Source of the DNA: Frankiaceae bacterium
GTDB taxonomy: Bacteria; Actinomycetota; Actinomycetes; JAFAQI01
NCBI GenBank assembly: GCA_025929365.1
Contig: JAICMG010000016.1
Location: 1-33,561 of the forward strand
Length of the DNA: 33,561 nt
Reading direction: 5' to 3'
This document shows, in pieces, positions 8,170 to 16,014 of this stretch. Below the pieces are notes generated by a model that searched no databases, was not told the DNA's origin, and saw only the letters and a program-made list of their open reading frames with translations. Position 1 is the stretch's first letter. Each line of letters opens with the position of its first letter. The translations under genes and the position numbers were made by a program.

Positions 8170-10940
8170 GCTGTCAGCGCCACGTTGAGGCGCTCGAGGT
8201 AGTTCGCCGCCTCGTTCCCTAGATCCCGGATGGCACCGTCGACCCCGCCCCGCTCGACAAATGGCGCGTTGTCGAGGTCATCCGCACTGACGGCCGCCGA
8301 CGTCGCAATCACATCGGCGATCTTGTCGAGCCACCAGCGTTCGCGGTCGTTAAAGGTCACGCCGGCCTGCTCCTGCTGCGCGAGCCAGGTCGCATAGCGC
8401 TCGCGAACCTTGTCGGCGTACGGGACGAGTTCGTCATCGCTACCGAGTGTGAATCGGACCAGTGACACCAGGTCGGTAACTGTGTGGCGGTCCGCATGGC
8501 GGACTCGATCGACCTCGATCGCCTCGTAGGCGCTCCAGATCAGGTCGGGTGTCCAGTTGTACGGCGGGCGCTTGATCCGCTCGGCGAGTTCACGCAGCTC
8601 GTCGAAGGAGACCCGGCCGGGCTGCGGCTGCTCGTAAAGCACGTGGAGCGCGGTGATCTCGTCACGGTGCTCGTCCAGGTACGTGCGCCAAGACTCGACC
8701 ACCGACCGCGCACGTTCGGCGTCGACGACGCCGTGTGCGTTGAGAAGGACATCGACGCTGACTTCGTCAATCACCTGGTCGTGGGTGGCGCGCAGGTCGA
8801 GAATGCGCTGCCGCAGCACGGGGTTCGAGGCGACTGGGCGAACGGCGTCGTCGATCAGCCGCTGCCGCACAACGTCAGAGTCTTCGCCTGGCGCGGCCGC
8901 GGCGGCACTGGCTTGCTCATCGGGATCGACCGCGGCGACGAGTCGCCGTACGACGTCCTTGAGCGGCTCGCCGGCGACACCGTCCAGCTCCTCGCGCTCG
9001 GCGGTGCTCAGCTGCAGTTCGAGTTTCGCGAGCCGAGAGGCGAGCGTTGCAGTCTCGTCCTCCGTAAGAGTGAGGGCGGCGGCCTTGTCGAGCAGCTTCT
9101 TCAACGAGACGGACTTGGCGCGTTCCAGCGGCGCAGCGTCGACGTAGTCGTGCTCGGTGACGCCGATCGCGTCGACCAGTACGAATCGCGTCTTGGTTTC
9201 CGCGTCCGGGGTGACGGCCTGGAAGTCCGACGGCGAGATGGTGCGGGCGCCGCGGCCCTTCATCTGCTCGAAGTACGACGCGGACTGCACGTCGCGTAGG
9301 AAGAAGACACACTCCAGCGGTTTGACGTCGGTGCCTGTCGCGATCATGTCGACGGTGACCGCGATCCGCAGCGTCGGTGAGGTGCGGAACTCCTGCAGCA
9401 GTTGCTTCGGGTCGCGGCGTGAGTTGTAGGTGATCTTGGCGGCGAAGTCGTTGCCCTTGCCGAACACCTCGCGGGCGAGCGTCACGACCTGCTCGGCGTG
9501 GTTGTCGTCCTTGCAGAAGATCAGCGTCTTGGGGACGGTCGAGCGACCCGGGAAGATCTCGGTGTACAGCCGGTCGCGGAACGTTTCGAGGACCAGGCGG
9601 ATCTGCTCGATCGAGGTGACCGCGCGGTCGAGTTGGGTCGCGCTGTAGGTGAGGTCGTCCTCGAGCGTCTCGTACCGCTCGACCCGGGTACGCCGGTCGC
9701 GGACCGGGACGACCGTGCCGGCGTCGACGGTCGAGCCCTGCTCGGTGATCTGGGTCTTGATCCGGTAGACGTCGAAGTCGACGTTGACGTTGTCGGCGAC
9801 CGACTGCGGATAGGTGTATTCGGAGACGAGGTTCTGCCGGAAGAAGCCGAACGTCTGTTTCACCGGGGTCGCGGTGAGCCCGACGATGTGGGCGTCGAAG
9901 TATTCGAGTACGCCGCGCCAGACTCCGTAGATCGAGCGGTGCGCCTCGTCCACGATCACCAGGTCGAACGCCTCAGGTGGCATCTGCGGGTTGTAGGCGA
10001 CCTCGACCGGGCGCTCCGGCGTATAGGTGTCGAGGTTCGGGTCGTCGGCGTCGGCAACCTGCTCGCCGCGCAGCGCGGCATAAACGCGCTGGATGGTCGA
10101 AATGACGACGTGCGAGGAGTCGACCATGCCGGCCCCGGTGAGCTTGTCGGCGTTGTAGAGCTCGGTGAACCGCCGGCCGTCGTCAGGGGTCGCATAGTTC
10201 TGGAACTCGCGCAGCGTCTGATCGCCCAGGTTGTTGCGGTCGACGAGGAACAGCACGCGTCGGAACCCGGCGTGCTTGAGCAGCCGGTAGGACTCGGTGA
10301 CGGCGGTGTAGGTCTTGCCGGCGCCGGTCGCCATCTGCACGAGCGATCGGTCGCAGCGCTGCTCGGCGAGGCTGCGCTCGATTCCGAGCACGGCCTCGAT
10401 CTGCGCCGGCCGCAGGCCCTCGGTGTGCAGGTCAGGCATGTGCGCGACCTTGGCACGCCAGGTTGGGACGTCGGGCTTGTCGTCGGCGTCGCGCATGATT
10501 CGGGCGAGGGTCTCCGGGCGCGGGACGTTGAAGATCCGCCGGGCGCGCGGTGCCGGGTCGAAACCATTCGTGAAGTGCGTCTCCGAGCCGGAGGCCTCGA
10601 AGATGAACGGCAAGCGCCCGTCCGTGGTGAGCGCCTTGAGCTGAACCTCGGCAGGCAGGCCCTCGGCGTACATCGCGGACTGCCACTCGACGCCCGACAG
10701 CGTGGTGCCCTCGGGCTTGGCCTCGATCGCGCCAACCGTCCGCTGGTCAACGTAGAGCAGGTAGTCGGCGCGGCCGTGACCGGCAGCCATGATGACCTCA
10801 CGGACCGCGACGCCCTGGCTTGCGAACAAGTTCAGTCCGGACCGGTCCTGCACCGACCAGCCGGCGTCGGTCAGCTGGCGGTCGATGAGCACGCGAGCGC
10901 GCTGCTCGGCGGTCAGCTGTCCCCCGTCCACAGCCCGCAA
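8166..10940 (-). CDS. hsdR: Type I restriction-modification system, endonuclease/translocase subunit
   Basis: HsdR is the ATP-driven translocase and nuclease that cuts DNA lacking the HsdM mark. The 924-residue protein has an N-terminal PD-(D/E)xK-type nuclease region (D59 in GRADYLL, then E73-x-K75 in AIEAKPEG). A superfamily 2 helicase follows, with ATGAGKT (204-210), DEAH (331-334), LTATP (355-359) and a motif VI-like QMKGRGAR. The C-terminal helical region resembles the EcoEI-type HsdR tail. All key motifs are present, so it should be active. The start is uncertain: TTG 10940 and GTG 10931 are both in frame and neither has a strong ribosome-binding site. Only 32 bases separate it from the AbiEii stop, so it may lack its own promoter. 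Confidence 0.93.
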   Translation of the reverse strand: MRAVDGGQLTAEQRARVLIDRQLTDAGWSVQDRSGLNLFASQGVAVREVIMAAGHGRADYLLYVDQRTVGAIEAKPEGTTLSGVEWQSAMYAEGLPAEVQLKALTTDGRLPFIFEASGSETHFTNGFDPAPRARRIFNVPRPETLARIMRDADDKPDVPTWRAKVAHMPDLHTEGLRPAQIEAVLGIERSLAEQRCDRSLVQMATGAGKTYTAVTESYRLLKHAGFRRVLFLVDRNNLGDQTLREFQNYATPDDGRRFTELYNADKLTGAGMVDSSHVVISTIQRVYAALRGEQVADADDPNLDTYTPERPVEVAYNPQMPPEAFDLVIVDEAHRSIYGVWRGVLEYFDAHIVGLTATPVKQTFGFFRQNLVSEYTYPQSVADNVNVDFDVYRIKTQITEQGSTVDAGTVVPVRDRRTRVERYETLEDDLTYSATQLDRAVTSIEQIRLVLETFRDRLYTEIFPGRSTVPKTLIFCKDDNHAEQVVTLAREVFGKGNDFAAKITYNSRRDPKQLLQEFRTSPTLRIAVTVDMIATGTDVKPLECVFFLRDVQSASYFEQMKGRGARTISPSDFQAVTPDAETKTRFVLVDAIGVTEHDYVDAAPLERAKSVSLKKLLDKAAALTLTEDETATLASRLAKLELQLSTAEREELDGVAGEPLKDVVRRLVAAVDPDEQASAAAAAPGEDSDVVRQRLIDDAVRPVASNPVLRQRILDLRATHDQVIDEVSVDVLLNAHGVVDAERARSVVESWRTYLDEHRDEITALHVLYEQPQPGRVSFDELRELAERIKRPPYNWTPDLIWSAYEAIEVDRVRHADRHTVTDLVSLVRFTLGSDDELVPYADKVRERYATWLAQQEQAGVTFNDRERWWLDKIADVIATSAAVSADDLDNAPFVERGGVDGAIRDLGNEAANYLERLNVALTA

Positions 10941-10972
10941 TCTACCGAGATCGGAGCCGGTGATCCGGGCGC

Positions 10973-11947
10973 TCAGCCATGCCGGCCACCCCGAGCCACC
11001 GAGCCATCAGCCGCCGCGATCCATTCGTTCACTGCCGCAACAGCGTCGGCCATTGAGAGCTCGACGTCGGCGGAGGTGGCGGCACGCTGGAAGTCGTCGG
11101 ACCAGTGCAGATGACCGTCCACGGTTGGCGGCCACGATCGCGAGGGCAGGCCGAGTTGTTGCGCCTCGTGCGCGCGCGCTTCGAACAGTGCGATACCGGC
11201 CGCGCGGATCTCGGCGAGAGTCGGCCTGCCCGTGGCCGCCGCCAGGTCACGGAGCAGCAGGAGGTCGACGACATCGCGGGCGCGGTCGTTGATCGCAGCC
11301 GGCGGGTCATGTGGATCGGACACCGCGTGCAGCTTCTGCGCGATTTGGAAGCGCATCGCGATCCCGACGAGTGTCGCAGGATCCGGCAGCCCGAAACCAC
11401 TGAGCGGCGGCGGTTCGATCGCCTCGAAGTCGCTGCCGATTCCGGCCTCGTCGGCCGATACCTCGAACTGGATGCGTCGCCACGTGACACCGCGTAGCTC
11501 CAGGATGATGTCGAATCGCCGCGGCTTCACGATCTTGGTCGGGGTGTTGATGACCTCGACTTCACCGCGACGCAAGGTTAGCGGTCCCCATGGTTCGGCG
11601 AGCGCGTTCTCGAGCGCGACGAAGAACGTGTCGAGATCACCGCGGATCAGACCGTCTACATCCTTGGTCGTGCGGGCGGTCGAGTTCAGCCGATGTTGAA
11701 GCAGCGTTCCGCCCTTGAGCAGGAAGAGGTGCCGCCCTTCGGCGTCGATCGCCCGCTGCACCGCGGCGATCGCCACCGACGATGCGACCAGCCAGCCGAG
11801 TCGTCCGCCCCGCGCTTCGTCGCCGAGCTTGCCTTCGGCTTGGGCGATCCACGTTTCGAGGACTCGTGTCGAGTGCGGTTGCTTGGTTTTCGGCGCGAGC
11901 GTGCGGAGCAACGCCGCGAGCCGCGAGCCGATGTGTTCAGTCGCCAC
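10973..11947 (-). CDS. AbiEii-type nucleotidyltransferase toxin
   Basis: This is the toxin half of a type IV toxin-antitoxin system. Known AbiEii proteins are nucleotidyltransferase-fold enzymes that arrest growth, and some block phage. The 324-residue protein carries the family signature: FLLKGGT (KGG at 78-80), then TTKDVDGLI with the metal-binding pair D96-x-D98, followed by a beta-strand carrying FDIILEL. The C-terminal helical part includes QIAQKLHAVSD and DRARDVVDLLLL, as usual for these proteins. GTG 11947 overlaps the upstream antitoxin gene by 11 bases, which ties the two together. The active-site residues look intact. Which tRNA or nucleotide it modifies is not visible from sequence. 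Confidence 0.87.
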   Translation of the reverse strand: MATEHIGSRLAALLRTLAPKTKQPHSTRVLETWIAQAEGKLGDEARGGRLGWLVASSVAIAAVQRAIDAEGRHLFLLKGGTLLQHRLNSTARTTKDVDGLIRGDLDTFFVALENALAEPWGPLTLRRGEVEVINTPTKIVKPRRFDIILELRGVTWRRIQFEVSADEAGIGSDFEAIEPPPLSGFGLPDPATLVGIAMRFQIAQKLHAVSDPHDPPAAINDRARDVVDLLLLRDLAAATGRPTLAEIRAAGIALFEARAHEAQQLGLPSRSWPPTVDGHLHWSDDFQRAATSADVELSMADAVAAVNEWIAAADGSVARGGRHG

Positions 11948-12506
11948 GGCGTACCGCCAGAGCTTGCGCGAGGGCGTCTTGTTCAGCGGTCTTGAGGTAG
12001 CCCTGGGCGTGTCCGCGTTCGATCGCCTGACGCAGCAGATAGGTCGGCGTGCCGTAACCGATGCACTGCTCGATCGCCGTGCGCGCGGTGACGATGGGGA
12101 CCTCCTGCCACCAGCCGACATCCGCCGGGGCGAGGTCCTCGTAGTGGATGACGTACGCCTCTCCCCCGGCGCGGCGCAGCCGGCGCTCTTTGCCGACCGT
12201 GACGTGGATCCGGTTCGGATTGACGTCGCTGATGCCGTAGGCGTCCAGGGCGGTCTCATGGCTCAGGCACGCCTCTGGGGCGCGGGTCCACAACACCGCC
12301 AGCATGTAAGGGTCGTACTGGCTGGCCGGGTACTTCGGGAAGCGGTACACGCCGAACCCCGCGCGCTCTACGGTTCCGCGATGTACCAGCATCTGCAGCG
12401 CGGTCTTGTGAATGCCGAGGTCTGCGGCCTGCTGGGCCGTGACGAAGCCGTGCTGGGCGGCAGCGACCTCCCACAGCTCATCCCGGCCCAACACCTTTCC
12501 GGTCAT
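11937..12506 (-). CDS. AbiEi-type antitoxin and transcriptional regulator
   Basis: This is the antitoxin partner of the AbiEii gene. Known AbiEi proteins have an N-terminal winged helix-turn-helix that represses their own operon by binding inverted repeats, and a C-terminal domain needed for antitoxicity. The 189-residue protein fits: a winged helix in residues 1-55 (FVTAQQAADLGIHKTALQMLVHRG; wing ending GFGVYRFP), then the family middle region with CLSHETALDAYGIS and IHVTV, and the helical part TARTAIEQCIGYG. The start ATG directly abuts a 34-bp palindrome carrying the promoter. No ribosome-binding site fits between them, so translation probably begins on a leaderless message. Confidence 0.87.
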   Translation of the reverse strand: MTGKVLGRDELWEVAAAQHGFVTAQQAADLGIHKTALQMLVHRGTVERAGFGVYRFPKYPASQYDPYMLAVLWTRAPEACLSHETALDAYGISDVNPNRIHVTVGKERRLRRAGGEAYVIHYEDLAPADVGWWQEVPIVTARTAIEQCIGYGTPTYLLRQAIERGHAQGYLKTAEQDALAQALAVRRGD

Positions 12507-12542
12507 GGCAAAAGTATAACGGAACCGTGATACTTCTGCCAG
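12507..12542 (-). promoter_or_regulatory. AbiE operon promoter with palindromic operator; leaderless start
   Basis: An inverted repeat occupies 12507-12522 and 12525-12540 (14 of 16 bases paired, 2-base centre). On the minus strand it contains a -10 box TATACT (12518-12513), 18 bases from a -35-like CTGGCA (12542-12537). The -10 box ends 6 bases before the ATG at 12506, so transcription should begin at or next to the A of the start codon. A protein bound to the palindrome would cover the -10 box, which fits autorepression by AbiEi. The next promoter-sized gap on this strand is after hsdM, so it may drive genes from AbiEi to 4606. Confidence 0.65.
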
Positions 12543-12546
12543 ACAC

Positions 12547-13167
12547 TCACCGCAAGATCTCGAGGCCGCTACGCAGCGCCGGCAGGGCCTTCGGGAAGTG
12601 CTCGGCCATCTGCATCAGCTGGGCCGGTGAGGAGCCCGGACGCCGCAGCCATCGCTTGAGCGCCTCGTACGCGATGTCCGTGCCCTCGCGGTGCCGCAGC
12701 CGGAACGCATCGATGATCGAGCGCTCCGCTCCGTACAGGCCGATCTGCTCCGTCGCGGTCAGCCGCAGTGATTCGCGGCCGATCTCGAACGTCGCAGGAT
12801 CGAACGCATGCCATCTGACCGGCGCGGCGGTGGGTGGTCGGCGCGTCCCACGTGGGATCGCGATGTCGATGCGACTGGGGATCGCATCAGTGAGGTCGTG
12901 TTTGACGAGCGCGCTGGTCAGACACAGGGTGGCTCTGGGCGCGCGCGCGGCGATCTCGATGAGGTCAGGGTCGGCGCCCGGCTCGATATCCGTGGATCGG
13001 TACGTGCCCTGGGCAAGCGGCTCGATCAATCCGTGGTCGCGAAGCCAGTAGATGCGGCGGTTACTGAGACCTGCCTGCCGCGCCTGTCCGTAGGAGAAGA
13101 TCGGAGGCAGAGTCGTCAACGCGAGGCGCGCGGCGTCCTCGCGAGTCAGCTCGCTGGTGGTTGCCAT
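12547..13167 (-). CDS. Solitary AbiEi-like winged-helix regulator/antitoxin
   Basis: The protein has 206 residues. The start ATG 13167 has a strong GGAGG 6 bases upstream. The N-terminal region (about 1-60) is a winged helix-turn-helix: IFSYGQARQAGLSNRRIYWLRD, then a wing with LAQGTYRST. It continues with AbiEi-like elements: TLCLTSALVKHDL (compare CLSHETAL in the AbiEi at 11937), IDIAIPRGTR, a Tyr-Gly-containing ERSIIDAFRLRHREG and a helical C-terminus. It is clearly a relative of AbiEi, but no AbiEii toxin gene adjoins it. The divergent neighbour is a NERD-domain gene instead. It probably binds the inverted repeat at 13181-13223 and controls itself and perhaps the NERD gene. Confidence 0.8.
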   Translation of the reverse strand: MATTSELTREDAARLALTTLPPIFSYGQARQAGLSNRRIYWLRDHGLIEPLAQGTYRSTDIEPGADPDLIEIAARAPRATLCLTSALVKHDLTDAIPSRIDIAIPRGTRRPPTAAPVRWHAFDPATFEIGRESLRLTATEQIGLYGAERSIIDAFRLRHREGTDIAYEALKRWLRRPGSSPAQLMQMAEHFPKALPALRSGLEILR

Positions 13168-13180
13168 CTTCCACCTCCGG

Positions 13181-13223
13181 ATAGAAGTGTAGACACATAT
13201 GGCCGATGTGTAAACAGTTCTAT
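13181..13223. promoter_or_regulatory. Operator/promoter between the solitary AbiEi-like gene and the NERD gene
   Basis: An inverted repeat with 18-bp arms (13181-13198 and 13206-13223, 15 of 18 paired, 7-base spacer) lies 13 bases upstream of the solitary AbiEi-like gene. On the minus strand it holds a -35-like TTTACA (13214-13209) and a -10-like TACACT (13191-13186) spaced by 17 bases, one in each arm. Binding there should block the promoter. Whether it also controls the plus-strand NERD gene is open, because I cannot place a convincing plus-strand -10 box. Its sequence differs from the palindrome at 12507. Confidence 0.6.
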
Positions 13224-13302
13224 CCGCTATCGAATTGGATACCTCCCTATCGGATCCCATAACGACGTACGGGCGGGCAGATTCAACGCCGATAAGCCAG
13301 TC

Positions 13303-14145
13303 GTGAAGCGTCTCGCTCTCCGACGACCGGACACCTGCGCATCGTGCGCCACGGATCTGGCGGTCGGCGCCTGGGCGTACTGGGACGCGACCACTCGCGT
13401 CGTCACGTGCACCGCGTGCGTGGACGGCGCTCCGACGGCGCCGCGCGCGCTCGACGTCCTGCCTGCGCCCGTGGTGGCGCCCGCTCCGTCTGCCGGCGCG
13501 TCCGCCCAGCGGGAGTTCGAGCGCCGGGTGCAGCGCCGCGACGAGACTGTCCGTGCGGCGCACCCCAAGCTCGGCGGGCTGCTGCTCGCGCTGTTCAACG
13601 AGCCGGCCAGCACCCGCGTTTGGGCACAGGGCGCGAGCGGTGAACGTGCCATCGCCGCGAAACTCGCCGAGCTCGAGGGCGAGCACGTCACCGCGCTGCA
13701 CGACCGGTCGATGGTGGACGCCAACGGACGCCGGACGCGGGCGAACATCGACCACATCGCCGTCGCCGCAACCGGGGTGTGGGTGATCGACGCCAAGACC
13801 CACCGAGGTGCCCTGCAGGTGCGCCGCTCCGGCGGCCTGTTCGCACCCCGGGTCGAGAAGCTGTTCATCGCCGGCCGTGACAAGACCTCGCTCCTCGAGG
13901 GGCTTGCTCGTCAGGTCGAGTCCGTCTCCTCGCATCTCGCGTCGGTGAGCGCGGCAGTCCCCGTCCGCGGGGCGCTCTGCTTCGTCGGGACGGAGTTGCC
14001 GTGGTTTGGCGAGTCGATCCGCGGCGTACCGCTCGTCGGCCGGCGGGGGTTGGCGAAGCTGCTCAAGCAGCCGGGCGAGTTCGGCAGGGATGACCGGGAG
14101 GCACTCGCGACCTTCCTCGCCACCCGGTTCCCGAGCGCCGTCTGA
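13303..14145 (+). CDS. Zinc-ribbon and NERD-domain protein (nuclease-related)
   Basis: The protein has 280 residues. An N-terminal four-cysteine zinc-ribbon-like motif (C12-x2-C15 and C36-x2-C39) is followed by a Pro/Ala linker and a NERD domain (about 105-185). That domain contains GASGERAIAAKL, DRSMVDANG, ANIDHIAVAATGVWVIDAKTH. The Asp of NIDHI and the D-x-K of IDAKTH match the nuclease-like core seen in this family, which is related to restriction-endonuclease folds. The C-terminal third (GALCFVGTELPW) is the usual extension. NERD proteins are widespread and poorly characterised, with DNA cleavage assumed. GTG 13303 is the only plausible start before the first cysteines; no clear ribosome-binding site precedes it. 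It is divergent from the solitary AbiEi-like gene. Confidence 0.8.
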   Translation: MKRLALRRPDTCASCATDLAVGAWAYWDATTRVVTCTACVDGAPTAPRALDVLPAPVVAPAPSAGASAQREFERRVQRRDETVRAAHPKLGGLLLALFNEPASTRVWAQGASGERAIAAKLAELEGEHVTALHDRSMVDANGRRTRANIDHIAVAATGVWVIDAKTHRGALQVRRSGGLFAPRVEKLFIAGRDKTSLLEGLARQVESVSSHLASVSAAVPVRGALCFVGTELPWFGESIRGVPLVGRRGLAKLLKQPGEFGRDDREALATFLATRFPSAV

Positions 14146-14362
14146 GGCCCCGGCGCAAGCCCTCGGATCGGTAGATCTAACTGTGTGCGTCCCGTTGATC
14201 GTGGGTGTGGCGAGCGGTCCGGAGGCTCGACGCCAACGTCCGGGGGGTGGCCCCGGTGAGCCGGGACAGCGAGCGTTCCGGCACTCTCGTCGCAGCAACC
14301 AACCAGGGCACGCACACACTTGTCTCTTACGAGATCTGCCGACCGACTTTGGCCGTCCCACG

Positions 14363-14385
14363 GCTCGGGGGACGCTCGGGGGGAC
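14363..14385 (+). repeat. Tandem GCTCGGGGGAC repeat upstream of the excisionase gene
   Basis: Two adjacent copies, GCTCGGGGGAC and GCTCGGGGGGAC, lie about 50-75 bases before the excisionase-like start. They could be a regulator or excisionase binding site. The rest of 14146-14436 (291 bases between the NERD stop and this gene) shows no gene. Confidence 0.35.
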
Positions 14386-14436
14386 ACCAGCGCGCACGGT
14401 AGCCACCGTCAAGCCACGAGGCAGGAGGCCGCGCGA

Positions 14437-14706
14437 ATGTCCGTCACGACGATTCCGCTGTTCGACGATCCGCCGCCGGCGCGGCGACCGCGGCCGCTCC
14501 CCCAACGGGACCGCACCGCGGGCGAGCCGGAAACGCTGCTCACGGCGGCCGAGGCAGCCGCCGTACTCAGGATCGGTCGCAGCAAGCTTTACGAGCTGAT
14601 GGCCCGCGGCGCTATCCACTCGGTGAAGCTCGGGCGATGCCGCCGGTTCCGGCGCTCCGATCTTGACCGGTTCATCCGGACGCTGAAGGCAGAGCCCGCC
14701 AGCTGA
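14437..14706 (+). CDS. Excisionase-like helix-turn-helix protein
   Basis: The 89-residue basic protein has a disordered, Pro/Arg-rich N-terminus and a MerR/excisionase-type helix-turn-helix at about residues 34-80: LLTAAEAAAVLRIGRSKLYE, ending with the wing CRRFRRSDLDRFI. The start has an excellent AGGAGG ribosome-binding site 8 bases upstream. It sits 82 bases before the integrase gene on the same strand, the standard xis-int arrangement of actinobacterial integrative elements. It probably bends attachment-site DNA to favour excision and may regulate the integrase. Family-level assignment is firm; its role as directionality factor is inferred from position. Confidence 0.85.
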   Translation: MSVTTIPLFDDPPPARRPRPLPQRDRTAGEPETLLTAAEAAAVLRIGRSKLYELMARGAIHSVKLGRCRRFRRSDLDRFIRTLKAEPAS

Positions 14707-14788
14707 GCGACGCTGACTTGTCCCCAGCTTGCGGACTACCGCTTCGTCGTACGCCGGTGTCGTCGGACCCTCGCGGTAGAGGTGACTG

Positions 14789-15964
14789 ATGCCGAAGAAG
14801 CGCGGACAGGGCGAAGGCTCGCTGTACTACTCCGAGCCGCGCCAGCGATGGGTCGCCGTTCTCGACCTCGGCCGCGGGCCGGATGGGGTCCGCCGTCGGG
14901 TGAAGATGTCCGGCAAGACGCGCGCCGAGGTACGACGCAAGCTCGAGGAGGCGCAGAAGGCGGCCACCGCCGGACTCACCTGGGACGACCAGCGCACGAC
15001 GGTCGCCGAGTTCTGCGCGTACTGGCTGAAGTACGGCATCCCCGCCGCGGTGCAGTCACCGAACTCACTATCGAACATCGAGTGGGCGGTCAACCGCCAC
15101 ATCGTGCCGCGGATCGGTCACCGTCGGCTACGCGAGCTGACCGCCGACGACGTCGACAAGCTGATGCGCGACATGGCGAGCACCGGCTACAGCAAGTACT
15201 CGATGGTCCGCGTCCATGGCGAGCTGGCGCGCATCCTGCGGTTCGCCGAACGCCGCGGCAAGGTGATGCGCAACGTCGCGACCCTCGTCGACGTCCCGGC
15301 CGGACCGAAGAAGCGAGGCCGGTCTCTCACCGTCGCCCAGGCGAAGGCGCTGCTCGAAGCCGCCGGGGGCGACCGACTCGAGGCGCTGTACGTGACGGGC
15401 CTGCTGATGGGTCTGCGGCCGGGAGAGCTGCTCGGACTGTCGTGGACGAACGTGGACCTCGACGATGGCCGGCTTCGGGTCTCTCAGTCGCTCAAGCGTG
15501 AGCACAACACGCTCGTGGTCGGGGAGCCCAAGACGCTGCGGTCACGTCGAACGCTCGACATGCCTGACCTTGCGATCGATGCGCTCAAGCGGCATCGCGA
15601 TCAGCAGGAGAACGAGCGGACCGACGCTGGCGACACCTGGATCGACACCGGCCTCGTCTTCACGACCACACTCGGTACGCCGATCGACCCGTCGAACCTC
15701 CGGCGCGAGTTCGACAAGCTGACACGGAAGGCTGGCATCGGCCACTGGCATCCGCATGAACTGCGGCATTCGGCGGCGTCTCTGCTGTCAGCGGCCGGCG
15801 TACCGCTCGAGCAGATCTCCGACGTCCTCGGCCACGAGGGACCTCGAACCACTGCCGCCGTCTACCGCCACCTCGTCAACCCGTCAGTCACCGCCGGCAA
15901 GGCGCCAATGGACGCTCTATTCACAGCGTCAGCCGAAGATGGGCCGCCCTCGCTAGGCAGTTGA
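14789..15964 (+). CDS. Tyrosine-type site-specific integrase
   Basis: This 391-residue tyrosine recombinase should catalyse integration and excision of the island at tRNA-Ala(GGC). It begins with an AP2-like arm-binding region (GSLYYSEPRQRWVAVLDLG), then a SAM-like core-binding domain (about 65-165) and the catalytic domain. The full catalytic set is visible: R210 (MGLRPGELLGLSW), K248 (GEPKTLRSRR), H323 and R326 (HPHELRHSAASL), H349 (VLGHEG) and nucleophile Y359 (AAVYRHL). Nothing is missing, so it is likely active. The start ATG follows GAGGTGA 5 bases upstream. It lies about 2.1 kb from the right attachment core, with the TIR module in between. Confidence 0.95.
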   Translation: MPKKRGQGEGSLYYSEPRQRWVAVLDLGRGPDGVRRRVKMSGKTRAEVRRKLEEAQKAATAGLTWDDQRTTVAEFCAYWLKYGIPAAVQSPNSLSNIEWAVNRHIVPRIGHRRLRELTADDVDKLMRDMASTGYSKYSMVRVHGELARILRFAERRGKVMRNVATLVDVPAGPKKRGRSLTVAQAKALLEAAGGDRLEALYVTGLLMGLRPGELLGLSWTNVDLDDGRLRVSQSLKREHNTLVVGEPKTLRSRRTLDMPDLAIDALKRHRDQQENERTDAGDTWIDTGLVFTTTLGTPIDPSNLRREFDKLTRKAGIGHWHPHELRHSAASLLSAAGVPLEQISDVLGHEGPRTTAAVYRHLVNPSVTAGKAPMDALFTASAEDGPPSLGS

Positions 15965-16014
15965 CCCGCCGTGCCGTTCGAAGTGCTGGCTGCACACCTC
16001 ATACTCCGCTACCC

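Noticed and set aside
9498-11114. 538-codon plus-strand open frame
   Set aside because: It is entirely antisense to hsdR, whose motifs are unmistakable; long antisense frames are expected in high-GC coding DNA.
12547-14619. 690-codon minus-strand open frame
   Set aside because: Only the last 207 codons are the AbiEi-like gene, with a strong ribosome-binding site at 13167. The upstream part is antisense to the NERD and excisionase genes and crosses the inverted repeat.
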